Assembly (NCBI GenBank): GCA_937997485.1
Contig: CALKTH010000005.1
Location: 1 to 64,000 of the forward strand
Length of the DNA stretch: 64,000 bases
Direction: 5' to 3'
Source: an uncultured Acidimicrobiales bacterium
Lineage (GTDB): Bacteria; Actinomycetota; Acidimicrobiia; Acidimicrobiales; SZUA-35
A program made the position numbers and the translations under genes. Each line of letters begins with the position of its first letter. Position 1 is the first letter of the stretch. Of this stretch, positions 16,805 to 25,262 are shown piece by piece. Below the pieces are notes generated by a model. It saw only the letters and a program-made list of their open reading frames with translations, ran no database searches and was not told where the DNA came from.

Positions 16805-18754
16805 ATGAAGCGCGCACAGGTGTCGATCTGTGTTGCAACGTTGAATCGACCGAAGGGACTCGATGTCCTGCTCGGTTGTTTGTCGCGTCAGGTCTCCTCC
16901 ATCGTTGATCTGGAGCTGGACATCCACGTTGCCGTCTCCGACAACGACCCAACCGGAGGCGCTCGCCCGATCGTCGACGGCTGGCGGGAACAAGGACTCA
17001 ACATCACCTACGGCATCGAGTCTCGACGCGGTTACGCCTCGAACCGGAACAACACCGTGCGGCTCGCTCGGCCGGATGACGAATGGCTGGCGTTCGTCGA
17101 CGACGACGACCGGCCAGATCCCGAGTGGGTCTCGACACTGGTGGCTGCTGCGTTGCGCCACGGGGCAGATGGGGCGGAAGGGCCGGTGCTCGTCGAGAGC
17201 GCAGCGCTCTTCGAAGGCGCGACTTCCCGGCGCGCTGGCATGGTCGACGGAACGCCGTTGGACGTCGCTGCCACCTGCAACCTCTTGCTGCATCGGGACG
17301 TCCTGGGCGACGCCCCGTTCAACACGCGCTTCGATGTCACCAGTGGTGAGGACACCGAGCTGACGCTGCGTCTCACTCGAAGCGGGCGCCGCATCGTCTT
17401 CGCCGAAGATGCCATCGTACGTACCGATCTGCGCCCAGAGGAGGCCAGCCGAGCGGGACGCCTGCGCCGTCACTACGCCGGCAGCGTTCGCTACGGATGG
17501 GCCCTGCGCCATCTCCACGCGCCGATCGTGCCCGAGCTCGCTCGATCAACTGGGCGAGCGGGGCGAGGTGCTGCTCTCTGGTTGGCGTCGTTCCCAGCCC
17601 GATCCGCCTCCCAACGAGAAGCTGCGCTCAGAGACATCGCTCTGGCTTCGGGCAAGGTGGCCGGGCTCGTTGGACTGGCGCCACAGAAGGCCTGGCGCTC
17701 AACGGTGGCTGACTACGGATCGACACAAGCGGTCGGAGACGAGCCGCTGGTCTCGGTGCTCATCTCCTGCCACAACTACGAACAATACGTTGGCGAGGCC
17801 ATCCGCAGCGCCCTCGCTCAGACCTATCGCAACGTCGAGATCATCGTGGTCAACGATGGGTCGACCGACGGTTCCGTCGACGAGGTCCTGGCCTTCGGCG
17901 ATGCGGTCACGCTGGTGTCCCGCCCTCGGGGCGGACCTTGGCTCGCCTTCCGTGAGGGGCTTGCTCATGCCAAGGGCGAGCTCATCGCTCCGCTCGATGC
18001 GGACGACACGTGGGTGCCTGATCGGCTCGAACAGATCGTTGGCGTGTTCACTCGCAATCGTGAGCTGGCGATGGTGGGGAATCAGCGCACGATCATCTCG
18101 GCCGCCGGAGTGCCGCGCATCAGCCGCAAGGCACGATTGACAACAGGATTCGTCGCCGATGCGCTGCTCCGGCACGCGCGCTACGAGTGGCCGCTGACCT
18201 CTCAGCTCGTCGTTCCGAAGTGGCTGACGGAACCGCTGCATACCTATGACCCGGGGCGCAGAGTCCCGCCCGACATGGTGCTCACACACCTTGCCGGGTT
18301 GAGTGGGACCATCGGCGCGGTGCAGCAGCCGCTGACCAACTATCGAGTGCACGATGACAATCGTCGTGCCCGGACGGCCGACGTCGGTCGGCTGCGAGCC
18401 GAGCGAGAAGTCAGTCTCGACATTCTCAATCACTGGGCCGAGGTGCTGGGAGTGAACGCCGTCGTTCCCTCCTCAGCCGACAGCGAGCTCGTCCTTCTGC
18501 AATGGCAGGACCACGAGCCGGTCTCCGCCGGCCAGCGGGCGCGGGCGCTCGTCCGGACCGTCCCGGAGGCAGTGCGCCTTCGTCGGTCCCTGCTGGACAC
18601 GTCGCTCACGATCTTCTCTCGCACGCTGCTCGCATGCTCACGCCAGCAGGGTCCCCGCGTCGCCGCAGACGGGCCCGGTCAATACGTGGTTGCTCGGCTT
18701 CGCCGCCACACCGACCAGGCAAGAATCCCGAACATCGCCAGCTCGGCGGCGTAG
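16805..18754 (+). CDS. Bidomain family 2 glycosyltransferase
   Basis: About 649 residues from ATG 16805 (GTG 16784 is possible). Two GT-A domains are fused. The first (1-260) has VSICVATLNRP, a WLAFVDDDDRPDPEW DxD-type motif and SGEDTELTLRL. The second (about 310-560) has VSVLISCHNYEQYVGEAI, IIVVNDGSTDGS and LDADDTWVPDRLEQI. Neither has membrane segments, so it is a cytosolic or peripheral enzyme that adds one or two sugars to the lipid-linked EPS repeat. It stands alone on the plus strand between two leftward EPS groups; its 3' end overlaps the flippase gene by 76 bp. Confidence 0.9.
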   Translation: MKRAQVSICVATLNRPKGLDVLLGCLSRQVSSIVDLELDIHVAVSDNDPTGGARPIVDGWREQGLNITYGIESRRGYASNRNNTVRLARPDDEWLAFVDDDDRPDPEWVSTLVAAALRHGADGAEGPVLVESAALFEGATSRRAGMVDGTPLDVAATCNLLLHRDVLGDAPFNTRFDVTSGEDTELTLRLTRSGRRIVFAEDAIVRTDLRPEEASRAGRLRRHYAGSVRYGWALRHLHAPIVPELARSTGRAGRGAALWLASFPARSASQREAALRDIALASGKVAGLVGLAPQKAWRSTVADYGSTQAVGDEPLVSVLISCHNYEQYVGEAIRSALAQTYRNVEIIVVNDGSTDGSVDEVLAFGDAVTLVSRPRGGPWLAFREGLAHAKGELIAPLDADDTWVPDRLEQIVGVFTRNRELAMVGNQRTIISAAGVPRISRKARLTTGFVADALLRHARYEWPLTSQLVVPKWLTEPLHTYDPGRRVPPDMVLTHLAGLSGTIGAVQQPLTNYRVHDDNRRARTADVGRLRAEREVSLDILNHWAEVLGVNAVVPSSADSELVLLQWQDHEPVSAGQRARALVRTVPEAVRLRRSLLDTSLTIFSRTLLACSRQQGPRVAADGPGQYVVARLRRHTDQARIPNIASSAA

Positions 18755-19932
18755 GTCGCGACGACTGCACCACGCCACGAGTGCTGCGGGATCAAGACAA
18801 GATTCAGTGCGATGTTGAGCAGCGCCGAGGCCAGCACTGCTCTGGCTCGATCCACGAAGTGTCCCGTGGTTGTGAGGACGTCGCCGAGCAGGCTCTGGAC
18901 CGCCCGGAACATCGGGAGCGCGCTGAGGGCCATGATGATCGGCGCCGCATCGGCGAAGCGGTCGCCCGCGATGATCTCGACACCTCGCGCGCCCAGGAGC
19001 AGGAACGTCGTCATCACCACTGCATAGGAGACGAGGGGGAGGGCCAGCTTCTTGGCGTAGGCGCGAGAGTGGGCGATTCCTTGCTCGCCCCGGCGGAAGA
19101 ACTCCGGGGCGACGGTGTGCAGAAAGGCGTATGCCGGCAGGAACGCGTATTGCACGAGGCGGGCACCGGTTGCGTAGAGGCCGTTGTCGGCTTCGAACCC
19201 GGCTCGGAGCAGCAGGGTCTGGTCGATATCGCTGGACAGAGCCTGTGAGGAATGCCCAACGCCGACCGCGGCGCCGTCGCGGGCCGAGGCCAGCCAACGA
19301 GTGGGGTGAAGCTGGGCCGGTCCCGCGATCGATCGCATCGTGGCGAGCGAGATGATGGCGGTGATTATCGACGCCGCGCCGATGGCGGCAACAAGAAAGA
19401 GCAGCTGGGTCGAGTCCGACACGGTCTCGTCAGCCCGGAGGGCGGCGTAGCTGACGATGGCGATCATTCGGAGACCAGCAGCCGTCAGGACGACGAGGGC
19501 CGAGGTGACGAACCGGTTGAGGGCTCGCAACGCACGGCTTGCCGTGTCCGAACTGCCGAAGGCCAGGAACTCGCCTGCTGCGAGCACAACAACAACCAGT
19601 GTGGACTGGGCAGGCAGAACGACGAGGGCGATCAGGCCAACGGCGAAGGTGGCGATCACGCCGGCAATCGCCAGTGCGCTCAGCGCGTCACCCCACGCCT
19701 CGGGCGCATCGTCGGCGTTACGGGCGATGCGCATGGTGACGATGTCGCCCTGACCGAGACTGGCCAATGAGGGAAACACCGCGACAAGGCCGACGATGCC
19801 GGCGTAGATGCCGTATCCCGTGGGCTCGAGGGTCCGAAGAAGAACGGTGAACGTTACGAGCGAGAGGACGGCGCGGCCAGCGAAGGCGACGAGGGTCCAG
19901 CTGGTGTTCTGAACAATCCTTCCCCCTCGCAC
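18679..19932 (-). CDS. Wzx-like lipid-linked oligosaccharide flippase
   Basis: About 417 residues with twelve or so hydrophobic segments. The opening RIVQNTSWTLVAFAGRAVLSLVTF with LEPTGYGIYAGIVGLVAVF matches the polysaccharide-transporter (MOP) superfamily, where a conserved Y/F-G-xY follows the first helix. It would flip undecaprenyl-linked EPS repeats to the outer face. The start at GTG 19932 is an estimate: open frame extends to 20073, but this would overlap the polymerase gene by 220 bp and the added residues look non-membrane. Even so it overlaps that gene by 79 bp. Confidence 0.82.
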   Translation of the reverse strand: MRGGRIVQNTSWTLVAFAGRAVLSLVTFTVLLRTLEPTGYGIYAGIVGLVAVFPSLASLGQGDIVTMRIARNADDAPEAWGDALSALAIAGVIATFAVGLIALVVLPAQSTLVVVVLAAGEFLAFGSSDTASRALRALNRFVTSALVVLTAAGLRMIAIVSYAALRADETVSDSTQLLFLVAAIGAASIITAIISLATMRSIAGPAQLHPTRWLASARDGAAVGVGHSSQALSSDIDQTLLLRAGFEADNGLYATGARLVQYAFLPAYAFLHTVAPEFFRRGEQGIAHSRAYAKKLALPLVSYAVVMTTFLLLGARGVEIIAGDRFADAAPIIMALSALPMFRAVQSLLGDVLTTTGHFVDRARAVLASALLNIALNLVLIPQHSWRGAVVATYAAELAMFGILAWSVWRRSRATTY

Positions 19933-21062
19933 GACGGTGACCGTAGCGGCCCCGCAACGAGGCGCTTGCGACTGCGCTCCCGCGTCACCGATGCCACACC
20001 CACGGCCAGGATCAGCAGAGGGATCGTCGGCTCTCGCACGACGTGCTCCGTGATTGAGATCAAGGCGAAGCACATCAGGTAGCCATCACGCACTGCGTTG
20101 GGGTGCCGGCGTCGTAGAACGAGGAAGCAGAGCAGGGCGATCACGGAGAGCGCGGCGGGGATCCACCCGCCGTTCACGGCCATCTGGATGACGCCGTTGT
20201 GGGCGTGGCGAGGGAACCACGTCATGAAGCCGTCGACGGCGATGCCCGAGCTCTCCGGACCGAAACCGGTGAGTGGCCGCTCGGCCACGCCGGTGATGAT
20301 GAAATCCCACAAGCCAGTGCGGCCAGTGAGGGTTCTCGTCGTCTCCCAGGTGTCTTCGCCCATGACCGGACGGCCGAGGAGACCGCTGGCCACGACTGCG
20401 CCGAGAACACCGAGCCCGCCAGCGATGGCGAGCGAGGCAAGACCCCGACGGACTCGCGGGCCCACGATGAGGAGCGACCCCAACGCCCCAGCCACGAAGG
20501 GGATGATCGCCTCGGTCTGATAGAGCACCATCGGCGAGACCACGAGGAGTGGAAGGAGTGGGAGCACCCGATCGGCAGCGGCCCGAGCGCCAGCGACCAG
20601 GCCGAAAGCGGCAAGAATGGCGAGGGCGTTCGGTTCTTCCGTCCACGCTTCCCAACGTTCTGGGTTGTCAACGCTCAGTTCGATGAGCGTGGCGTTGGAG
20701 AGAACGAGGAGCAACGTCGGGCCGAGCAGACGTTCGAAGCCAGCGAATCCGTACTGCGCTTCGACTTCCGCTCCGAGGAAGACCGTGCCCAGCAGACCGG
20801 CGGCGACAAGAAGGCCACGAGTTCCACCCACTCCAAACGGTGCCGCCAACAGGATCCACACGAAGGCAAGGGTGAGTGGAAGCAGAGGTAGCGAGCGCAG
20901 TGTGCGGAGCGTGTTCGGCCGAGTCGTGACGACCCATGCTCCAGCAACGGCAATCACGAACAGTGCGAGGGAACGAAAGCTGTCGATGGTGCCCGAGAGC
21001 CGGGTGTTGGGTACGACCGCCAACGCGGCGATGAGCGCCCCGAGGGCCAGCCGCTGCGCCAC
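19854..21062 (-). CDS. O-antigen ligase/polymerase-like membrane protein (Wzy), copy 2
   Basis: 402 residues with many membrane helices and the family loop GFGPESSGIAVDG then FPRHAHNGVIQMAVNGGW, the R-H-A-H-N motif region of Wzy/WaaL-type proteins. It is a paralogue of the protein at 14237-15490 and is likewise placed directly after a Wzz-like gene (GTG start two bases after that stop). The C-terminal ~40 residues (Ser/Pro-rich) overlap the flippase start. Two polymerases in one locus could make two polymers, or one may be a ligase. Confidence 0.82.
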   Translation of the reverse strand: MAQRLALGALIAALAVVPNTRLSGTIDSFRSLALFVIAVAGAWVVTTRPNTLRTLRSLPLLPLTLAFVWILLAAPFGVGGTRGLLVAAGLLGTVFLGAEVEAQYGFAGFERLLGPTLLLVLSNATLIELSVDNPERWEAWTEEPNALAILAAFGLVAGARAAADRVLPLLPLLVVSPMVLYQTEAIIPFVAGALGSLLIVGPRVRRGLASLAIAGGLGVLGAVVASGLLGRPVMGEDTWETTRTLTGRTGLWDFIITGVAERPLTGFGPESSGIAVDGFMTWFPRHAHNGVIQMAVNGGWIPAALSVIALLCFLVLRRRHPNAVRDGYLMCFALISITEHVVREPTIPLLILAVGVASVTRERSRKRLVAGPLRSPSCEGEGLFRTPAGPSSPSLAAPSSRS

Positions 21063-21064
21063 GC

Positions 21065-22003
21065 TCAGTTCTTCTCCACCAGCATGACGATGGGGAGGGG
21101 CGAGCCGATCGCGTCCAGGCGGCGGAGCAGAGCGTCGACCTTGCGGCGGGGGAGCTCTCCCTTACCCAGTACGAGTACGACCGACGAGGCGTCGCTGATG
21201 CTCTCGGTTGCCTCTGGCTCCGAAACGACGCCTCCATCGTGCACTTCGACCGAGAGCTCGGAGGTGAGCGTCTTTGCCACATCGCTTGCTCGGGAAGCTG
21301 AGGCGGCGCCGATCACGGCGATCGGGCCTTCGAATGATCTCAGTGGACGAACGAGCCGGTCCGTTCTGTCTGCCAACGGCAGCAGGCCCTTGCCGTCATC
21401 CGTCGTGTCCACCCAGCGGGAGACTCGTCCGGCGAATTCGGGGTGATCGGTGCGCCGCAAGCGACCGAAGGTGCGATCGAAGGCGGGGACGACCGCCAAG
21501 CCCAAGAGCAGACCAAGGAAGCCGCCGGTCGCGGCAAGGACCGAACGGTTGACCACGGACGGCGGCTCGGCTCGGTCGATGATCTCCACCGGCACCTCAG
21601 GTTCCCGTGCCAGCATCAACTCGGCGAGACGATTGGCGCCATCGGCGGCGGCCTGGGGATCGTCGGCGCTGACATCAACCCGCATCGTCGACTGGGTGAC
21701 CGTGGCGCGGTCGGAGCCGCGTACATCGAGCGTGCCCGTGGCCAGTCCAAGTTCTTGCTCGGCTTGGGCGATCAGCTCACCGTCGTCGAGCGCTCCGGCC
21801 ATGCGCAGCATGTTCGCTTCGTGAAAGGGCCAGTTCGATTCTTCGGTGATGGCGATCGTCGCCTGTGCAGGCGAGCGCACAGGGAGCGCCTCGGCGATGG
21901 CTGGTGCCAGGGCGAATCCGAGTGCGCCCAGGGCGAGGATGATGGGCGACCATCGAACGAGCGTGCGCGCCGAACTCAGCCAATCCGCGCCGCCGGTTCC
22001 CAT
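21065..22003 (-). CDS. Wzz-like polysaccharide co-polymerase, copy 2
   Basis: 312 residues from ATG 22003 (GGAG six bases upstream; GTG 22024 is possible). The first membrane segment is near residue 25 (IILALGALGFALAPAIA), then an extracytoplasmic region (about 45-150) without the long coiled coil of copy 1, a second membrane segment (LAATGGFLGLLLGLAVV) and a cytosolic domain of ~140 residues. That domain mirrors copy 1: IAVIGAASASRASDVAKTL at the P-loop position with no GK(S/T), and ASSVVLVLGKGELPRRKVDALL. It is the first gene of the second Wzz/Wzy pair and likely controls chain length. Confidence 0.78.
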   Translation of the reverse strand: MGTGGADWLSSARTLVRWSPIILALGALGFALAPAIAEALPVRSPAQATIAITEESNWPFHEANMLRMAGALDDGELIAQAEQELGLATGTLDVRGSDRATVTQSTMRVDVSADDPQAAADGANRLAELMLAREPEVPVEIIDRAEPPSVVNRSVLAATGGFLGLLLGLAVVPAFDRTFGRLRRTDHPEFAGRVSRWVDTTDDGKGLLPLADRTDRLVRPLRSFEGPIAVIGAASASRASDVAKTLTSELSVEVHDGGVVSEPEATESISDASSVVLVLGKGELPRRKVDALLRRLDAIGSPLPIVMLVEKN

Positions 22004-22166
22004 CGTCCACTCCGCCGAGTCCACCTGCGCACGTTAGGCCGACGATCCAGCCGAGACCACGCAGACGTTGGTGAAGAGCACTCGACCCACGCCACTCGTC
22101 TCGGATAGATCACCCCCTCACCCGCCGAACCACCCCCACCCGCGCCCCTTTCCACCCACTCTTTTC

Positions 22167-22390
22167 TGTGGGTGCCTGACCCTCACCATCACTGCGCTCC
22201 GTCTTGCTGTGGGTGCCTGACCCTCACCATCACTGATCCGGCCGTTGCCTGACGCCAGGTCGGCGTTTCGCGCAGTCACCTTCACAAAACGCCGACCTCG
22301 ACTCACCCCCGGCCGCGGCTGTGGGTGCCTGACCCCCACCGTCACTCTGCTGTGGGTGCCTTCTGTGGGTGCCTGACCCTCACTATCACT
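22167..22390. repeat. Array of REP-like palindromic repeats (four full copies, one partial)
   Basis: A 27-bp unit beginning TGTGGGTGCCTGACCC and ending ATCACT occurs at 22167-22193, 22208-22234, 22320-22346 and 22364-22390, with an 11-bp partial copy at 22351-22361. The first two copies are identical; the third has CCCCACCG and the last CTCACTA. The core GTGGGT-GCCTG-ACCC(N)CAC is an imperfect palindrome able to form a small hairpin. Start-to-start spacing is irregular (41, 112, 31, 13 bp), which argues against a CRISPR. It lies between the Wzz-like gene and a VOC gene in otherwise noncoding DNA. Confidence 0.85.
22257..22298. repeat. 12-bp perfect inverted repeat inside the REP array
   Basis: AGGTCGGCGTTT (22257-22268) is the exact reverse complement of AAACGCCGACCT (22287-22298), with an 18-nt loop. 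The left arm overlaps a second short stem, CCTG-ACGC-CAGG (22248-22259), that repeats part of the REP core word TGCCTGAC. It could form mutually exclusive hairpins. The surrounding region 22025-22446 (about 420 bp) holds no gene that I can support. Confidence 0.7.
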
Positions 22391-22446
22391 GGCCGGGAAG
22401 GGCCCGTTCGCTCGCGCTGATCAGCGAGTCGTGCCAAGGTTGAGGC

Positions 22447-22839
22447 ATGCGTGCGTTCCGAATCGCTCTGCCCACCTCTGATCTCGAGCGATCGAGATCC
22501 TTCTATGAGCAGGTGCTTGATACCGAGGCCGACGACACCGTGCCGTCTCGTTTGTACCTTCACTGCGACGGGTTCATCGTGGCGCTCATCGACTGGGCGA
22601 TCGAGAACCACGGAGAACCATCACCGGTTCGCCCGCTACCGGACAACCTCTACTTCGCGACCGAGGATCTGGACGCCACGCTGGCGCGGGCCATGGATGC
22701 CCAAGCGGAAATCACCTCACCGATCCAGGTCATGCCGTGGGGCGAGCGTTCGTTCTACTGCACCGACCCGGACGGTCACCCGCTCTGTTTCGTTGATCAG
22801 GACACCCTGTTCCTCGGTCGCGGTGCGGACTGGGGCTGA
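22447..22839 (+). CDS. VOC (glyoxalase/bleomycin-resistance) family protein
   Basis: 130 residues, one VOC module pair. Strand pattern and family words are visible: LPTSDLERSRSFYEQVLD at the N-terminus and WGERSFYCTDPDGHPLCFVD at the C-terminus, the classic DPDG(N/H)P(L) ending. Metal ligands typical of the fold (an N-terminal H/Q and C-terminal E) are not both evident, so activity is uncertain. ATG 22447 is 57 bp after the last REP copy, and the protein is likely a cytosolic enzyme or binding protein of unknown substrate. Confidence 0.85.
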   Translation: MRAFRIALPTSDLERSRSFYEQVLDTEADDTVPSRLYLHCDGFIVALIDWAIENHGEPSPVRPLPDNLYFATEDLDATLARAMDAQAEITSPIQVMPWGERSFYCTDPDGHPLCFVDQDTLFLGRGADWG

Positions 22840-22870
22840 GAGCCACCAAAGACAATGGGTGCACGACCCG

Positions 22871-23296
22871 TCACACTCGATTCCAGTGCTTGGACGAAGA
22901 CAGCTTTTGGAGGGACTCTTGGGCGACGTAGAACCGGAGCAGGCCACAGTCGCCGCAGATGACGGGCCGGAGTTTGGCGGACGAGAATCGTCCCGTGGAG
23001 AGCTTGGGCAGCAGCTCTCCACCGATCGTGGTGGAATCGACCACGTCGGCGGACTGAAAGACCTGATCTGACGAGCATTCCGGGCACGTTGACATCTTTG
23101 ACTCCTTGTCGTCGAGGTCCTGAATATTGAGATCGAGTGCGTCAGCGACGGCTCGCTTGGATCGAAGCGAAGCAGTAGCGGTGCGTTCGATTCGTTGAAT
23201 CGTCCGCAGATTCAGCTCCGCCGCAGCGGCGAGCTCCTCCTGAGACCAGCCGCGTGCCAACCTCGCCTCAAGAACTCGCTTGGCATCTACGTTCAT
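22871..23296 (-). CDS. XRE-type HTH domain fused to a zinc ribbon
   Basis: 141 residues. Residues 5-60 form a helix-turn-helix of the XRE class (LEARLARGWSQEELAAAAELNLRTIQRIER). After a short linker, residues ~70-125 form a zinc ribbon with CPECSSD and ICGDCGLLRFYVA, a two-CxxC knuckle pattern. The second half begins at an internal Met with the look of a stand-alone small zinc-ribbon protein, so the fusion may be recent. It is probably a cytosolic DNA-binding regulator; no target is evident. It converges on the VOC gene. Confidence 0.8.
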   Translation of the reverse strand: MNVDAKRVLEARLARGWSQEELAAAAELNLRTIQRIERTATASLRSKRAVADALDLNIQDLDDKESKMSTCPECSSDQVFQSADVVDSTTIGGELLPKLSTGRFSSAKLRPVICGDCGLLRFYVAQESLQKLSSSKHWNRV

Positions 23297-23436
23297 CTGG
23301 TTCTCCCGACGTTGGTGTGGACCTGACCGCAGCGTCCGCGAGTTGAGCGAAAACCGCCACGGCGTCTCGGCGACTTGTGCACGTCACCAGTACGACATTC
23401 TTACGACAGTTGCCGCGATTGCGTCCTCAGAGACGA

Positions 23437-23478
23437 CCCAAAACGAGAGCGGCCGCTCGCCGGGAGGGCGAGCGGCCG
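23437..23478 (-). terminator. Intrinsic terminator of the stomatin-like gene
   Basis: Perfect 12-bp stem CGGCCGCTCGCC (23450-23461) / GGCGAGCGGCCG (23467-23478) with a 5-nt loop. Read leftward it follows the stomatin stop by 21 bp and is followed by CTCTCGTTTT, a short T-run, so it fits a Rho-independent terminator. The rest of the 200-bp gap up to 23296 holds no evident gene. Confidence 0.8.
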
Positions 23479-23499
23479 TTGCTCAGTCAGTGTCTCGGA

Positions 23500-24591
23500 T
23501 CAGCCGCCCGGAGGCGGGGGCGTCCGTGGTGGTGCCGGCTGTGCCGGGGGAGTTGGAGGCACGGCCCGCTGAGCAACTCGCGGAGTTGCTGCGGCTGCCG
23601 GGGTGGCCTTCGGGGTAGATGCGGCCGGCGCGGACGCCGTGCCGCTGGGCCCGCCGTCGCGCAGCATCTCGGCGATGCCACCGATCGAGCCCAATGTTGC
23701 ACTCATGTCGGCAGGCACGAAGATCTTCGTGGCCTGGCCGTCGGCGATGCCCTGGAGGGCTTCGAGGTACTTGATAGCGATCACACGATCGTCGGTACCG
23801 GAGTTGATGATGGCGGCGTAGACCGATTCGATGGCGTGCGCCTCACCGGCAGCCACCACTTCCTGACGGAACTGCTCGGCTTCAGCCTGCGTACGGACGG
23901 CCTGGGCTTGACCCTCTGCTCGAAGGATGTCTTTCTGACGCTGACCTTCGGCAGTGAGAATGGCGGCGGTCTTATCGCCTTCGGCCCGAGTCACGGCTGC
24001 TTCACGAGCACCCTCAGCCTCGGTGACCACAGCACGACGTGTGCGCTCGGCCTTCATCTGCTCGTGCATGGCGTTCATGACGTCCTGCGGCGGATCGATG
24101 CGCTGGATCTCCACACGCACGACTCGCACACCCCACTTGTCGGTGGCGTCATCGAGGATCTGGCGCAGCGTGCCATTGACTCGCTCACGAGAGGTGAAAG
24201 CTTCGTCCAAACTCATCTCGCCGATGACGTTACGAAGGTTGGTCTGTGCCAGCTTCGTCACGGCCAGGATGAAGTTCGAGATGTTGTAGAGCAGACGCTG
24301 GGGATCGGTCGGCTCGAAGTACACCACGGCGTCCACGGCCGCAGCCACGTTGTCCTGGGTGATCACTTCCTGCGGCGGAACGTCGATGACCTGCTCACGC
24401 ATGTCGACCTTCCGCAGCTTCTCGATGAACGGAACGATGAAACGGAGGCCGGGGTCAACCGTCTCCTTGTACTTACCGAGGCGTTCTACGACGCCCTTCT
24501 GATACGGGGACACGATCTTGATCGCTGCTGCCACATAGACAAACAGCAGGACCACGATGATGACCAGAATGCCGCCGAGTACGGGGGCCAT
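23500..24591 (-). CDS. SPFH/Band 7 (stomatin/QmcA-type) membrane protein
   Basis: 363 residues. An N-terminal membrane anchor ([19 protein letters not shown]) is followed by the SPFH domain ([46 protein letters not shown]) and a long Ala/Glu/Arg-rich flotillin-like coiled coil (about 185-260), ending in a Pro/Ala-rich tail. These proteins form oligomeric cages or membrane microdomains and influence proteolysis and envelope stress. The next upstream gene on the same strand encodes NfeD, the classic partner, 101 bp away. The ATG at 24591 precedes the anchor directly. Confidence 0.92.
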   Translation of the reverse strand: MAPVLGGILVIIVVLLFVYVAAAIKIVSPYQKGVVERLGKYKETVDPGLRFIVPFIEKLRKVDMREQVIDVPPQEVITQDNVAAAVDAVVYFEPTDPQRLLYNISNFILAVTKLAQTNLRNVIGEMSLDEAFTSRERVNGTLRQILDDATDKWGVRVVRVEIQRIDPPQDVMNAMHEQMKAERTRRAVVTEAEGAREAAVTRAEGDKTAAILTAEGQRQKDILRAEGQAQAVRTQAEAEQFRQEVVAAGEAHAIESVYAAIINSGTDDRVIAIKYLEALQGIADGQATKIFVPADMSATLGSIGGIAEMLRDGGPSGTASAPAASTPKATPAAAATPRVAQRAVPPTPPAQPAPPRTPPPPGG

Positions 24592-24692
24592 GGGTTGCTC
24601 GCTTTCCTTGGGTTGGGGAGGGACGATGTGTGAGAGGTGAATACGGGTGCCGGGCGCATGAAGCGTCCGAGCAATTGGGTGCTGAGATCGCC

Positions 24693-25172
24693 CTACACGA
24701 AGCGATCGAGGCCGGCAGCAGGGGCGGGTTCAACGATGACTCGAGTGCCCCGAACCTCGACGATGCGAATCTCGGTGCCCTGCGGGAGGCCCATCTCGTT
24801 GGCGCTTTCTGCTTTCCATTCCTCGCCGCCGGCCTTGATATCGCCCGTTCCGGACGGTCCTGCGGGAATGGAATTGGTCACAATGCCTTCATGGCCGATG
24901 AGCCGATTCGCACCGACACCGACCTTCTCGGGGAGGTCGAGATCGAGGCGTCGGGCGTAGGGCTTGAGGCCGACGAAGGCCCCGATTGAACCCACCACGA
25001 AGACCGCCCACGAAACAGCCAAAGGCGCACCAAACAGGCTGACCAGGCCAGCTGCGGCCGCGCCGAGGGCAAACGGAATGAGAAAGAAGGAGCCTGCAAG
25101 TGCCATCTCGCCGATGCCGAGCGTGACCGCCGCGGCCAACCAGATGCCGGCCCAAACCAATGGATCGTCCAT
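24693..25172 (-). CDS. NfeD-like membrane protein
   Basis: 159 residues: three or four membrane helices ([57 protein letters not shown]) then an OB-fold domain with [17 protein letters not shown] and [18 protein letters not shown]. The C-terminal NfeD OB domain couples to SPFH proteins. It lacks the N-terminal ClpP-like protease of long NfeD, so it is the short form. AGGA lies before ATG 25172. With the stomatin-like gene it forms an nfeD-stomatin operon. Confidence 0.9.
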   Translation of the reverse strand: MDDPLVWAGIWLAAAVTLGIGEMALAGSFFLIPFALGAAAAGLVSLFGAPLAVSWAVFVVGSIGAFVGLKPYARRLDLDLPEKVGVGANRLIGHEGIVTNSIPAGPSGTGDIKAGGEEWKAESANEMGLPQGTEIRIVEVRGTRVIVEPAPAAGLDRFV

Positions 25173-25262
25173 GTTCCTGTCGTCACTTTCCTACTGCGTT
25201 GAAGATGACACTACTAACGACACGTGAGGGGCAGGGGGTTCCCGCCCGTTACCGTTTTCTCA

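Noticed and set aside
18010..18020. An 11-base match to the REP core (TGGGTGCCTGA) in the GT2 gene
   Set aside because: It codes for conserved TWVPD residues of the GT2 domain, so the match is chance.
22167..22390. CRISPR array
   Set aside because: Spacing between copies is irregular, there are no cas genes and units are internally palindromic.
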